Shown here piece by piece: positions 33,618 through 42,219 of a stretch of 64,000 bases of DNA (positions within the stretch are counted from its first letter, which is position 1; each line of letters begins with the position of its first letter). The stretch covers positions 1-64,000 of the forward strand of contig JAQBNK010000091.1 of assembly GCA_028288595.1 (NCBI GenBank). The letters are read 5' to 3'. This DNA is from Chitinophagaceae bacterium. Lineage in GTDB: Bacteria > Bacteroidota > Bacteroidia > Chitinophagales > Chitinophagaceae. Below the pieces are notes generated by a model. The model did not search any database, was not told the origin of the DNA, and saw only the letters and a program-made list of their open reading frames with translations. A program made the translations under genes and the position numbers.

Positions 33618-35108
33618 ATGGCTTGTGGATCATGTGGAACAAAACCCGGTGGCTGTAAAAGTCATGGCAGTTGCGGAACGGGCAGTTGCAACCGGATGAA
33701 CGTACACGACTGGCTGATGAACCTGCCTTTCAGTGACCCGGAAAGCAATTGCAAAATTGTTGAGGTGAGCTTTAACCAGGGCAGCCGCAAAGAATTTTAT
33801 CGTAACCCCACTTTGCAATATTTTGAAAAAGGTGAACTCGTAACCATTGAAGGGGTAAGCGGTTTTGATGTAGGCGAAGTGAGCCTTAGCGGAGAGCTCG
33901 TACGCATGCAGTTGAAGAAAAAAGGCGTGGATGAATTTAATCCCGAGATCAAAAAAATCCTTCGCCGCAGTACAGAAAAAGAGATCGAGTCTTTTGAAAA
34001 ACAAAAAGCGAGACAAAAAGAAGCCTTGATTAAGAGCCGGGTAATTGCCCGCGGACTGAACCTGCAAATGAAATTGTCTGAGATCGAGTTCCAGGCAGAT
34101 GGTAAAAAAGCAACTTTCTTTTATACGGCTGATGACCGTGTTGATTTTCGTGAACTGATACGCTTGCTTGCCGGTGAATTTAAGGTAAAAGTGGAAATGC
34201 GCCAGATCGGTATTCGCCAGGAAGCAGGAAAAATGGGTGGCATTGGCAGTTGCGGACGTGAATTGTGTTGCTCTACCTGGCTAACAGATTTCAGCAGTGT
34301 TACTACAACCGCGGCACGTTATCAAAATTTATCGATCAATCAAACAAAACTCAGCGGCCAGTGCGGACGATTGAAATGTTGTTTAAATTATGAGCTGGAT
34401 ACTTACCTGGATGCATTGCAAAGTTTTCCTGATAATGCCGATGGATTGCAGACAAATAAAGGCATGGCTACACTCGTAAAAAAAGATATTTTCAAAAACC
34501 TGATGTGGTACGTGTTACCGGATACCAACAAACAATATCCTTTAACGATTGCAAGAGTAAAAGAAATTATTCGACTGAATGCAAGAGGCGAAAGAGTGGA
34601 GGAACTGCAACCGGTTGATCTTACTACCAATAAAGAGCAGGAGATAGAACCTCAGTTTGTTGATGTGGTAGGACAGATAAGCCTGAGAACGCTGGAAAAA
34701 AATAATAAAAGAAGAAGGGACAACGAAAGAAATAACAATCAACGGGGAAATACTCAATCGCAGCAACGCGGAAATAATCAAAATAATCCGCAACAAAGAA
34801 TGCAGGGCGGACAGCAAGGCGGGGGACAACAACAACGTCCGCAGGGACCTCAACAACAAAGGCCCCAGGGACCTCAGCGACCTAATTATCCAAATCAGCA
34901 GAGACCGCAACAAGGCGGGGGACAACAACAACGTCCGCAGGGACCTCAGCAACAAAGGCCCCAGGGACCTCAGCAACAAAGACCAAATAATCCAAACCAG
35001 CAAAGGCCACAACAGGGCGGACAACAAAGACCACCGCAAAATTTCAGGCCGCCAAACAATAATCCGCCTCCTCCGGGAAACCCAGGCGAGGAAAAGAATG
35101 AGGGCTGA
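33618..35108 (+). CDS. ricT: PSP1-domain protein RicT (YaaT family) with Gln/Pro-rich tail
   Basis: 496 residues. A Cys/Gly-rich start (MACGSCGTKPGGCKSHGSCG, CNRMNVHDW) is followed by the PSP1 domain (about residues 45-275): ATFFYTADDRVDFRELIRLL, RQIGIRQEAGKMGGIGSCGR, ELCCSTWL and LSGQCGRLKCCLNYELD, whose cysteines bind Fe-S in RicT-type proteins. In Bacillus, RicT belongs to the Y-complex that adjusts RNase Y. The last 120 residues are low-complexity, with repeats of QQQRPQGPQ and NQQRPQQGG encoded by a duplicated 63-bp DNA segment. It lies between holB and a barrel protein; gldH, often next in related genomes, is absent here. Confidence 0.9.
   Translation: MACGSCGTKPGGCKSHGSCGTGSCNRMNVHDWLMNLPFSDPESNCKIVEVSFNQGSRKEFYRNPTLQYFEKGELVTIEGVSGFDVGEVSLSGELVRMQLKKKGVDEFNPEIKKILRRSTEKEIESFEKQKARQKEALIKSRVIARGLNLQMKLSEIEFQADGKKATFFYTADDRVDFRELIRLLAGEFKVKVEMRQIGIRQEAGKMGGIGSCGRELCCSTWLTDFSSVTTTAARYQNLSINQTKLSGQCGRLKCCLNYELDTYLDALQSFPDNADGLQTNKGMATLVKKDIFKNLMWYVLPDTNKQYPLTIARVKEIIRLNARGERVEELQPVDLTTNKEQEIEPQFVDVVGQISLRTLEKNNKRRRDNERNNNQRGNTQSQQRGNNQNNPQQRMQGGQQGGGQQQRPQGPQQQRPQGPQRPNYPNQQRPQQGGGQQQRPQGPQQQRPQGPQQQRPNNPNQQRPQQGGQQRPPQNFRPPNNNPPPPGNPGEEKNEG
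34815..34973 (+). repeat. 63-bp direct repeat inside the ricT tail
   Basis: 34815-34877 and 34911-34973 are copies with one difference that I can see (CAACAA versus CAGCAA). They are offset by 96 bp (32 codons), so the frame is kept. The repeat encodes the QGGGQQQRPQGPQQQRPQGP stretch. Copy-number change here would lengthen or shorten the tail by 32 residues. Confidence 0.85.
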
Positions 35109-35222
35109 AATGAGTGATGAGGAATGAGTAATGAGTTCAGATTAGCTGGTATTCATTACTCATTTTTTATTACAAGCGAACATTACAACACATCACTCAT
35201 CTCGCATTACTCATCACTCATT
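35109..35222. repeat. Inverted AATGAGT heptamer arrays after ricT
   Basis: Left arm 35109-35135: AATGAGT, GATGAGG, AATGAGT, AATGAG, starting at the first base after the ricT stop. Right arm 35191-35222: CATCACT, CATCTCG, CATTACT, CATCACT, CATT. A third short piece (CATTACT, CATT) is at 35154-35164. The arms pair with about four mismatches in 27 positions. The same unit is seen at 42206-42219. Confidence 0.85.
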
Positions 35223-35264
35223 GTTTGGCATGAAATTGGAAAACATCGCAGCAAAAAAAATGCT

Positions 35265-35981
35265 ATGAAGAAATTAATTTTTTTGCTTGGGGCCTTTGGT
35301 ATGGCAGCATTTGTAAACGCACAAACAGGAATACATCGTTCTGCAAATCCGGGCGGCGCTTATTTAAAAGGCGGGCTCAACCTTGCAAATATTTCAGTGA
35401 ATAATAACGGGACAGTTGATAATGCTAATATGCTAACCAGCTTTCATATCGGCATAGCAGGTGATATATCATTGGGGGACGTTTTGTCTTTTCAACCAGG
35501 TCTGCTGGTAACAGGAAAAGGTTCTAAAACAGAGATTTATTTAAACAGTAACCAGTCTGATAATTATTATAAACTAAAAACTAACCCCATCTATCTCGAA
35601 GTTCCTGCTAACCTTGTTTTTAAAGTTCCGATGAGTGGCGATACCCGTTTCTTTTTTGGTGCGGGGCCATATGCAGCAGTTGGTATTGGGGGAAAAACAA
35701 CAGGTGAAAGAAAAGTTGCCGGTTTAACAACTACTTATTCGCAGGATATTCAATTTAATAATGATGATCCTTTTACGGCAGGCCAGGAAGATGCAAGCGT
35801 TAATAAGCTTCGACGTTTTGATTATGGTTTGAACGCACTCGCTGGTTTTGAAGCTGGTAAATTTCTGATCGGTGTTAATTATGGATATGGGTTAGCTAAG
35901 ATCGGGTCCGCACAAAATAATAATTCGGATGATACAAATAAGCACAGGGTCTGGAGTTTGTCTCTTGGATTAAAATTATAA
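35265..35981 (+). CDS. Outer-membrane beta-barrel protein
   Basis: 238 residues from the ATG at 35265, where the signal peptide begins (MKKLIFLLGAFGMAAFVNAQ); the frame is open further upstream, but that part is intergenic repeat DNA. Barrel strands are visible throughout: GAYLKGGLNLANISV, FHIGIAGDISLGDVLSFQPG, NLVFKVPMS, FFFGAGPYAAVGIGG, YGLNALAGFEAGKFLIGVNY and the final RVWSLSLGLKL. It resembles PorT/OmpW-like small barrels but has no assignable function. A 40-nt palindromic terminator follows. Confidence 0.8.
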   Translation: MKKLIFLLGAFGMAAFVNAQTGIHRSANPGGAYLKGGLNLANISVNNNGTVDNANMLTSFHIGIAGDISLGDVLSFQPGLLVTGKGSKTEIYLNSNQSDNYYKLKTNPIYLEVPANLVFKVPMSGDTRFFFGAGPYAAVGIGGKTTGERKVAGLTTTYSQDIQFNNDDPFTAGQEDASVNKLRRFDYGLNALAGFEAGKFLIGVNYGYGLAKIGSAQNNNSDDTNKHRVWSLSLGLKL

Positions 35982-35988
35982 ACTGATA

Positions 35989-36028
35989 AAAAAGAGGGGG
36001 TCAGTTTTAAAACTGACCCCCTCTTTTT
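35989..36028. terminator. Perfect 40-nt palindromic bidirectional terminator
   Basis: 20-nt arms 35989-36008 and 36009-36028 pair without a mismatch and without a fixed loop; the core is GAGGGGGTCAG / CTGACCCCCTC with A/T runs on both sides. It separates the convergent barrel gene and rarA. Confidence 0.95.
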
Positions 36029-36048
36029 GTATTCATTAATTACCATTT

Positions 36049-37314
36049 TTAGTAACCATATTTATCCTTCCACTTTTCTTTTAAATATTTTCTTAATTCG
36101 TTTTCTCTTGCATTATCCCCCGGGTCATAAAATTTCTTTCCGCTTATTTCCGCGGGTAAATATTCCTGGTCAGCAAAGTTGCCTTCAAAACTATGTGCAT
36201 ATTTATATCCTTTACCGTAATCCATATTTTTCATCAGCTTTGTAGGTGCATTACGGATATGCAAAGGCACCGGCAGGTCTCCGTGCTGCTGAACGGCAGC
36301 CATCGCTTCATTAATTGCTTCGTAAGAAGCATTGCTTTTAGGAGATGAAGCAAGATAAGTAGCGCACTGGGATAAAATAATTCTTGCTTCGGGATAACCG
36401 ATCTTATTTACTGCATCGAATGTCGCATTCGCAAGCAGCAGTGCATTAGGGTTTGCATTGCTGATATCTTCACTGGCAAATATTACCATTCTTCTCGCAA
36501 TGAATTTTACATCTTCGCCGCCTTCTATCATTCTCGCAAGCCAGTACACGGCGCCGTTAGGATCGCTGCCGCGCATGCTTTTTATAAATGCAGAAATAAT
36601 ATCATAGTGCTGTTCGCCCTGTTTATCATAAAGAGCAATTCTTTTTTGTGCAACTTTCATTACATAATCATCCGTAATTTCTATTTTCTTTTTGGATGAT
36701 GATGTAATCACCAGTTCAAGCAGGTTTAATAACTTTCTCGCATCACCGCCGGAAATGTTAATCAGTGCTTCCGTTTCTTTTAACGTGACCTGGTATTGTT
36801 TCATTACTTCATCCGTTGCTATAGCATGATGAAGTAATTTTTCCAGGTCATTATTATCCAAAGGCTTTAATACATAAACCTGGCAGCGGCTGAGTAAGGC
36901 GGAGTTAACTTCGAAGGAAGGATTTTCCGTGGTGGCCCCGATCAATGTGATAATACCTTTTTCTACAGCGCCTAATAATGCATCCTGTTGCCCTTTATTA
37001 AAACGATGGATCTCATCAATAAATAAAATAGCTTTTTGGGTTGATTTTGCTGTCTCTATTACTTCCCGAATATCTTTTACACCAGAGCTTATCGCACTTA
37101 ATTGAAAAAAAGGAACGACCAGTGTCTCAGCGATAATATTAGCGATAGTTGTTTTACCAACTCCCGGCGGACCCCATAAGATCATGGAAGGAATATTGCC
37201 GCCTTCGATTGCTGTTCTTAAAATACTTCCGTTCCCGGTAAGGTGTTCCTGGCCAGCAAGCTCATCTAATTTGCGTGGGCGCAATCTCTCTGCCAGTGGG
37301 GCATTTGCATTCAT
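36049..37314 (-). CDS. rarA: Replication-associated recombination ATPase RarA/MgsA
   Basis: 421 residues. It opens PLAERLRPRKLDELAGQEHL, has Walker A GPPGVGKTT (near residue 52), Walker B ILFIDEIHRFNKGQQD, sensor 1 GATTENPSFEVNSALLSRC and the C-terminal MgsA domain (GAVYWLARMIEGGEDVKFIA, YPEARIILSQCATYLASSPK). It acts at stalled replication forks with SSB. The start ATG at 37314 gives MNANAPLAERL. It is followed by the shared palindromic terminator. Confidence 0.96.
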   Translation of the reverse strand: MNANAPLAERLRPRKLDELAGQEHLTGNGSILRTAIEGGNIPSMILWGPPGVGKTTIANIIAETLVVPFFQLSAISSGVKDIREVIETAKSTQKAILFIDEIHRFNKGQQDALLGAVEKGIITLIGATTENPSFEVNSALLSRCQVYVLKPLDNNDLEKLLHHAIATDEVMKQYQVTLKETEALINISGGDARKLLNLLELVITSSSKKKIEITDDYVMKVAQKRIALYDKQGEQHYDIISAFIKSMRGSDPNGAVYWLARMIEGGEDVKFIARRMVIFASEDISNANPNALLLANATFDAVNKIGYPEARIILSQCATYLASSPKSNASYEAINEAMAAVQQHGDLPVPLHIRNAPTKLMKNMDYGKGYKYAHSFEGNFADQEYLPAEISGKKFYDPGDNARENELRKYLKEKWKDKYGY

Positions 37315-37345
37315 TAAGGAAAGTTACAAATTGTTCTGTGGGAAG

Positions 37346-37834
37346 TTATTCCTGCGGCTCTATATAATCTTTATACTGACGAAGTAAAAGGTAGGTCCAG
37401 GTGATATGAATAAAAAGCAAGAGAGCAAAGACCAGTAACCCTATTGAAATATTCCTCATCAGGTTAGCGGGAGCAGCCACCGGCAATTGTTTCAGCACCT
37501 CATCCAGCAGATGCGGATTGCTGAGCAGGTAAATGGCATTAATGATGGCCATTATTGAAAATATAAATGCGACGATCGCATTTACCTGTAACCAGTCTTT
37601 TTGTTTTTTAGTAAAAGGCTGCTGCTTTATTATTACCGTGTGTAAAAATTTATGGGCAAACCATGCATATAACACCACTCCCAATAAAATAAAGAAGCTA
37701 ATTGCAAGAGGCGGGTTGGAGAATATCATTACAAAACTGGTGAGTAAAGAGAAACCAATGATCACGCAGAATATATTAATGATGACTGATAAAATTCTAT
37801 AGAGGGGTAATGCTTTCATAATTTTTCTGATCAC
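37346..37834 (-). CDS. Four-helix membrane protein of unknown function
   Basis: 162 residues. The first codon is a GTG at 37834 that shares its base with the aspS stop codon; an ATG at 37819 (MKALPLYRIL) is equally possible. Four hydrophobic segments lie at about 10-36, 40-63, 86-107 and 124-150, with a short Lys-rich cytoplasmic loop (KQQPFTKKQKDWLQV). No family is recognised. The overlap with aspS suggests co-transcription. Confidence 0.7.
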   Translation of the reverse strand: MIRKIMKALPLYRILSVIINIFCVIIGFSLLTSFVMIFSNPPLAISFFILLGVVLYAWFAHKFLHTVIIKQQPFTKKQKDWLQVNAIVAFIFSIMAIINAIYLLSNPHLLDEVLKQLPVAAPANLMRNISIGLLVFALLLFIHITWTYLLLRQYKDYIEPQE

Positions 37835-39663
37835 TATTTTCTTATATCCGTTTTTATCTGCAACTCTGTTAACTGCTTATCATCAATTGTAGATGGAGAA
37901 TCCATCATCACATCTCTTCCGCTGTTATTTTTAGGAAATGCTATGAAATCACGGATACTTTCACTTCCTCCTAAAATAGCACAGAGCCTGTCGAAGCCGA
38001 AAGCTATACCACCATGGGGCGGCGCACCATATTCAAAAGCGCCAAGTAAAAATCCAAACTTATGCACAGCTTCCTCATCGCTCATACCCAGTGCAGTGAA
38101 CATTTTTTCCTGCAGGTCGCGTTGAAAGATACGAATAGAGCCGCCTCCGATTTCGTTTCCGTTCAACACCATATCATAAGCGTTCGCTTTTATTTCAGCA
38201 TAGGGATGCTTTAAATATTCCGCTGCATTTTCAATGACAGGATTATTATCGATCATCACATTAATATGATCAGGCTTTGGCGATGTAAAAGGATGGTGCC
38301 TCGCTACCCAGCGGTTGTTTTCTTCATCATATTCGAATAATGGAAAATCAAGCACCCACAATAATTTATATTCATCTTTTTTACGAAGACCGAGTCTTTC
38401 AGCCATTTCCATCCGAAGATCACTGGTTGCCTTTCTTGTACGGTCCTCTGTTCCCGCAAGAACTAAAATAAGATCACCGGGCTTTGCATTAGCAAAACCA
38501 GCGATCGCTTTTAATTTGTCTTCAGTATAAAATTTATCAACACTGCTTTTTAAAGTTCCGTCAGTATTATATTTTATAAATACTAAACCTCTCATTCCTA
38601 CCTGGGGACGCTTCACCCATTCTGTTAATTCATCTGTTTGTTTTCTCGAGTATTCACTGCAGCCGGGAACAGCAATAGCTAAAACTGTTTCCGCTTCATC
38701 GAACACTTTAAAATCTGCCCCGTTAATTAATTCACCAGTTGCTGTGATAGCGCCATTCCTGGTAAAAACAGATTTAAGGTTGGCTATTTTAATACCGAAC
38801 CTGATATCAGGTTTATCATTTCCAAAATTCCACATGGCTTCCTCCCATGTCATTCTTTCAACCGTCTCTGCGTAACTGATATTTTTTACATCCTTAAAAA
38901 TAGCTTTCACCATTCCTTCAAACATGTTCAGAATATCTTCCTGTTCAACAAATGCCATCTCGCAATCTATCTGCGTGAACTCCGGCTGGCGATCAGCTCT
39001 AAGATCTTCATCGCGAAAACATTTTACGATTTGATAGTAACGGTCATAACCGCTCACCATCAACAATTGTTTGAATGTTTGCGGCGATTGCGGCAATGCA
39101 TAAAACTCCCCGGGATTCATTCTTGAAGGAACAACAAAATCTCTTGCACCTTCGGGAGTTGATTTGATCAGGAAGGGCGTTTCGATATCCATGAAACCAT
39201 TGTTATGCAAATAGTTTCTCGCAGCACGGTTCACCGCGTAACGCAGTTCAATATTTTTCTTTACCGCATTACGTCGCAGATCCAGGTAACGGTATTTCAT
39301 CCTGAGATCATCACCCCCGTCGCTATCATCCTGGATTGTAAAAGGAGGAACGGCCGATTTGTTCAATATTTTAAAAGAGGTAACTGCTATTTCAACATCG
39401 CCAGTCGAAAGATTGGGATTTTTATTGCTTCTTTCCGATACTTTCCCCACGGCCTGTAAAACAAATTCGCGGCCCAGGGGATTGGCTTCCAATTGCCCGT
39501 TCAGGTCTTCACCAAAAAGTAATTGCGTAATACCGTAGCGGTCACGCAGATCAATGAAAGTGATAGCGCCAAATTTTCTTACGGTCTGCACCCAGCCGGC
39601 CAGTGTAACTTCTTTACCGGCATCTGTGATCCTTAATTCTCCGCAGGTATGCGATCTGTACAT
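37834..39663 (-). CDS. aspS: Aspartyl-tRNA synthetase
   Basis: 609 residues from the ATG at 39663 ([11 protein letters not shown]), the conserved start; upstream in-frame codons fall in repeat DNA. An OB-type anticodon-binding domain ([20 protein letters not shown]) is followed by class II motifs: [20 protein letters not shown], motif 2 [20 protein letters not shown], the bacterial GAD insertion (about residues 300-430) and motif 3 [19 protein letters not shown]. It charges tRNA-Asp. A perfect -7 box lies at 39782-39789, giving a leader of about 113 nt built of repeats. Confidence 0.97.
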   Translation of the reverse strand: MYRSHTCGELRITDAGKEVTLAGWVQTVRKFGAITFIDLRDRYGITQLLFGEDLNGQLEANPLGREFVLQAVGKVSERSNKNPNLSTGDVEIAVTSFKILNKSAVPPFTIQDDSDGGDDLRMKYRYLDLRRNAVKKNIELRYAVNRAARNYLHNNGFMDIETPFLIKSTPEGARDFVVPSRMNPGEFYALPQSPQTFKQLLMVSGYDRYYQIVKCFRDEDLRADRQPEFTQIDCEMAFVEQEDILNMFEGMVKAIFKDVKNISYAETVERMTWEEAMWNFGNDKPDIRFGIKIANLKSVFTRNGAITATGELINGADFKVFDEAETVLAIAVPGCSEYSRKQTDELTEWVKRPQVGMRGLVFIKYNTDGTLKSSVDKFYTEDKLKAIAGFANAKPGDLILVLAGTEDRTRKATSDLRMEMAERLGLRKKDEYKLLWVLDFPLFEYDEENNRWVARHHPFTSPKPDHINVMIDNNPVIENAAEYLKHPYAEIKANAYDMVLNGNEIGGGSIRIFQRDLQEKMFTALGMSDEEAVHKFGFLLGAFEYGAPPHGGIAFGFDRLCAILGGSESIRDFIAFPKNNSGRDVMMDSPSTIDDKQLTELQIKTDIRK

Positions 39664-39670
39664 TTTATTT

Positions 39671-39698
39671 TGAATGTTGAATGTTATATGCTGAATGC
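39671..39698. repeat. Four TGAATGT/C heptamers in the aspS leader
   Basis: TGAATGT, TGAATGT, TATATGC, TGAATGC in strict phase, beginning 8 bp upstream of the aspS start codon. If the -7 box at 39782-39789 is used, the array is transcribed as part of the aspS 5' leader. Confidence 0.8.
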
Positions 39699-39701
39699 TT
39701 T

Positions 39702-39775
39702 GCCACGAAGACCCCAAGACAGAAAGTTGATACATTTTCTTTTTGCCTGTTGGTGTCTTAGTGTCTTTGTGTCAA
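39702..39775. repeat. Inverted 8-mer array of the GCCACGAA/AAGACACA type
   Basis: Left arm 39702-39725: GCCACGAA, GACCCCAA, GACAGAAA. Right arm 39744-39775: TGCCTGTT, GGTGTCTT, AGTGTCTT, TGTGTCAA, the inverted form of the same unit (TTGACACA, AAGACACT, AAGACACC). Period 8. The same unit appears at 45389-45461. Confidence 0.75.
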
Positions 39776-39781
39776 GGGTTG

Positions 39782-39789
39782 CAAAGATA
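39782..39789 (-). promoter_or_regulatory. -7 box of aspS
   Basis: TATCTTTG on the minus strand is a perfect TAnnTTTG. No TTG is seen at the expected -33 distance. Transcription would start near 39776. Confidence 0.45.
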
Positions 39790-39803
39790 ACTACTCAAAC
39801 CGT

Positions 39804-40202
39804 TTACATCGTCTCTTCAGTGTGCTTATTCCGTGGTTTCCAGTACAAATAATAATAAGCGAGTATAACAACACCGGCGCCGAAGGGAATAATTGCCAGG
39901 TGCTTATAAGTAATATCACCGTAAATAATTTCAGCATCGAAGTGAAGGAACTCGCTGATCATCCAGTAAGAATTCGCCAATATCCAAACCGTGATCGCAA
40001 CATTATGACACAGTTCAGACACAAAATGCCGGGTACGCCAGGCGATAATAATAGCTATTATAAGTGTTGGAAAGATCATCGCAATTCCAAGCGGTTTAAA
40101 GATCAGGCACCAGCTGATATCTTTGAACAACCAGAAAACAATATGCAGGTTTTCCATTTTCCTGTAACTGATGGGAATACTGTAAACAGCTTCTTGAGGC
40201 AT
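39804..40202 (-). CDS. Small membrane protein of unknown function
   Basis: 132 residues from the ATG at 40202; an internal ATG at 40157 (MENLHIVFWLFKD) may be the true start. The open frame continues upstream to 40253, but that part is octamer repeat DNA. Hydrophobic segments are ISWCLIFKPLGIAMIFPTLI, LCHNVAITVWILANSYWMIS and HLAIIPFGAGVVILAYYYLY. A basic cytoplasmic loop with WRTRHFVSEL separates the first two. It resembles a conserved Bacteroidota membrane family that I cannot name. It lies 47 bp downstream of the FAD oxidoreductase. Confidence 0.65.
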   Translation of the reverse strand: MPQEAVYSIPISYRKMENLHIVFWLFKDISWCLIFKPLGIAMIFPTLIIAIIIAWRTRHFVSELCHNVAITVWILANSYWMISEFLHFDAEIIYGDITYKHLAIIPFGAGVVILAYYYLYWKPRNKHTEETM

Positions 40203-40222
40203 GGGAGTTGTTTTATTTATAT

Positions 40223-40259
40223 GAATTAGCGGATTAGCGGATTCACGTCTCACGTCTCT
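40223..40259. repeat. GGATTAGC octamers and CACGTCT heptamers
   Basis: GAATTAGC, GGATTAGC, GGATTCAC at 40223-40246 (period 8), then CACGTCT, CACGTCT at 40244-40257 (period 7). It sits between the FAD oxidoreductase stop (40250) and the next gene on the minus strand. The octamer core GCTAAT (inverted) is shared with the array at 58959-59022. Confidence 0.7.
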
Positions 40260-41305
40260 CGTTTTAAAACCTTACTGAAACGCCCGACATCAGCCAACGG
40301 ATCAATGGGCTCAGCTTTCACTAAATATTTTACAAACTGGTTAGCAAAATATGGAGCGAGTGAACATCCTTTGGTTCCCATTCCATTCAATATACCTACT
40401 GAAGGATAATGCGGATGCAGCCCGACAAAAGGCCTGCGCTCCATGTTCGCGGGACGAATACCTGCGAGGTGACCCGTTATTTTAAATGGCACTCTTAAAC
40501 AACCCGCTACCTGGTTCTCAGCATATTTCCTGAATGCATCTGTGGGAGCTGCGGATTCAAATTCTCTTTCATAACTGCTGCCTATCCACCATTGGTTATT
40601 ATACCATGGCACCATCACCAATGAACCGATCTTATAAATATGATCCCTGGAAAGTTCCGGTACATCAGCAATGAGCGCCTCACCTTTATTATCTGCATAA
40701 GGTAAATTTTTCCAAAACGAATAGCTGAAAGCTTCAGTACCATTGCAAAAAATAATTTTTTTGGCTGTAATATCTTTGTATTGAATACAATCAGGTTCAA
40801 TTTTTAATTCATTCACATCAAAAAATGTTTCTGTTAATTTATTAGCTGACTGTAAAAAATTTCTCCAGTTGTTTAGTATAGGATGAAGGTCTACGAGCCA
40901 AACTGGCGAAATACTATAACTATTGTATAAATAATTAAAACTGGGGTAATTATTTAATGCAGGCTGAATATATGAATTGTATTCTCCTATTCTTTTTTCA
41001 TGCGCCTCCTTCATTTGTTGTGTAGAGGGAAAGCTGATGATCTCGTATTCTTTAATGATGTCTGCGCCGATGGTTATTCCTAATTGCTCATAGGCGTTCC
41101 AGGTAAAAGGAAGTAGGGTTTCTGCTAACCAGGTAGTGGCCAGGATACGCCCGGTGATCGGGTTAATAACGCCGCTGGCCACTTTTGAAGGAGTTGATGG
41201 AAGCGCATTATCAATTACAAGAAAATCCTGCTTACCCTGTTCTAAATACCAGCTTAAAAAGGTTCCGCAAATGCCCTGTCCGACAACCAGGTAATCTGTC
41301 TTCAT
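40250..41305 (-). CDS. FAD-dependent oxidoreductase (DAO/MnmC-like)
   Basis: 351 residues. The N-terminal dinucleotide-binding motif is DYLVVGQGICGTFLSWYLE, followed by the substrate-site SKVASGVINPITGR typical of the DAO family (glycine oxidase, MnmC C-terminal). A FAD-contact region KIIFCNGTEAF and the C-terminal GHLAGIRPANMERRPFVGLH and GILNGMGTKGCSLAPYFA complete the fold. MnmC C-terminal-like tRNA modification or amino-acid oxidation are the main options. Its ATG overlaps the upstream stop by one base (TAATG). Confidence 0.88.
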   Translation of the reverse strand: MKTDYLVVGQGICGTFLSWYLEQGKQDFLVIDNALPSTPSKVASGVINPITGRILATTWLAETLLPFTWNAYEQLGITIGADIIKEYEIISFPSTQQMKEAHEKRIGEYNSYIQPALNNYPSFNYLYNSYSISPVWLVDLHPILNNWRNFLQSANKLTETFFDVNELKIEPDCIQYKDITAKKIIFCNGTEAFSYSFWKNLPYADNKGEALIADVPELSRDHIYKIGSLVMVPWYNNQWWIGSSYEREFESAAPTDAFRKYAENQVAGCLRVPFKITGHLAGIRPANMERRPFVGLHPHYPSVGILNGMGTKGCSLAPYFANQFVKYLVKAEPIDPLADVGRFSKVLKRET

Positions 41306-42105
41306 TACTTTTCCTTTTGTTCCACCCGTAAGATAAACCCGGGATCAAAAGATGCCGTAAAAGAACCTGATTTTATTATTACCGGGGCAAAACTAAACCG
41401 TCCTGCATGCTCTGCAATTACGGTATAGACAAAACTATAAGCGCCTTTCTTTAATTCGGGAACAGAAAAACTAATATCTGTATCGGTAAATTTATAGGAA
41501 GTCCGGAGCACCTTCATGGTAGCGGCTAAAGGATCTGTTACGGATACATCCTTGTATAATTTATCGCTGGTAATTGTGAGTTTCACCAGGAGTGTATCAC
41601 CGGAAAAAATATCAGTTGCGCCGGTAAGAGGAATATTGAATCTCCCTGATCTTTTAAAAAGAGTTTTCTTAACATCGAGTAACTCTTTGGATATGGCTTT
41701 ATTATGGTCGTTATAAATTACCGGTAAAGTTTTTTGTAAACTATCAGACATTAATCCGCTGCTTGATATGATATGAATCAGGGCGACTGTTTTAAAACTA
41801 TCAGGAACAGTTAACAGAAAATGAAGTTTACCTGGTGCCATTGAAGAAGCAGTAAAATATTGTACGGGAAAAACATTATTGAACCATCCGTCCACTGAAG
41901 TTTTCTTAACGGCGTCGGTTAATTGCAGCGTTGTTTGGCCGCTCACATCTACTGCAAGATTGGTTTTTATAGTGACCGGTATTTGTATGTTATCACCGTT
42001 GCGTAAGAATTTTGGGAGTGCGGCAGTCACCATTAATGATCTGCTGTTTTGCGCCATGCCCGAAAAGGAAAGAAGCAGAAATGCAAGGGTCCGGAGAATT
42101 TTCAT
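41305..42105 (-). CDS. Alpha-2-macroglobulin-like protein lacking its core
   Basis: 266 residues with a signal peptide (MKILRTLAFLLLSFSGMAQ). Residues about 25-130 resemble the MG7-type domain of bacterial alpha-2-macroglobulins (TAALPKFLRNGDNIQIPVTI, SGQTTLQLTDAV, NVFPVQYFTASSMAPGKLHF). Residues about 155-264 resemble the C-terminal receptor-binding-like domain (SGDTLLVKLTITSDKLYKDV, LKKGAYSFVYTVIAEHAGRF, FDPGFILRVE). Full-length members have 1,500 or more residues, with the thioester/bait and terpenoid-cyclase-like domains between these two parts; here they are joined by about 25 residues. The frame is intact. It may be a remodelled protein or a relic; a protease-trap function is impossible without the missing core. 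Confidence 0.6.
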   Translation of the reverse strand: MKILRTLAFLLLSFSGMAQNSRSLMVTAALPKFLRNGDNIQIPVTIKTNLAVDVSGQTTLQLTDAVKKTSVDGWFNNVFPVQYFTASSMAPGKLHFLLTVPDSFKTVALIHIISSSGLMSDSLQKTLPVIYNDHNKAISKELLDVKKTLFKRSGRFNIPLTGATDIFSGDTLLVKLTITSDKLYKDVSVTDPLAATMKVLRTSYKFTDTDISFSVPELKKGAYSFVYTVIAEHAGRFSFAPVIIKSGSFTASFDPGFILRVEQKEK

Positions 42106-42174
42106 AGCGAGGAATGAACCCGCAAAATAATCAAAGAAAAATAGCAGGAGAATAAATGTGGGGGATTTGGTAAT

Positions 42175-42202
42175 AAAAAAAGCCGCTGAAAATTCAGCGG
42201 CT
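42175..42202 (-). terminator. Intrinsic terminator of the M16 peptidase gene
   Basis: On the minus strand: AGCCGCTGAA arms (42193-42202 and 42181-42190) around an AA loop, followed by a T-run (complement of 42175-42181). It lies 18 bp behind the M16 stop codon. Confidence 0.9.
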
Positions 42203-42205
42203 CCA

Positions 42206-42219
42206 ACTCATTACTCATT
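42206..42219. repeat. Two ACTCATT heptamers
   Basis: Two exact ACTCATT copies between the M16 stop codon (42220-42222) and its terminator stem. The inverse, AATGAGT, is the unit of the arrays at 35109-35222. Confidence 0.7.

Noticed and set aside
35124-35264. 47-residue N-terminal extension of the beta-barrel gene at 35265
   Set aside because: The extension is translated heptamer repeat DNA, and the signal peptide starts only at the ATG at 35265.
39664-39735. 24-residue N-terminal extension of AspS
   Set aside because: It is encoded by repeat DNA; the conserved protein starts at MYRSHTCGE.
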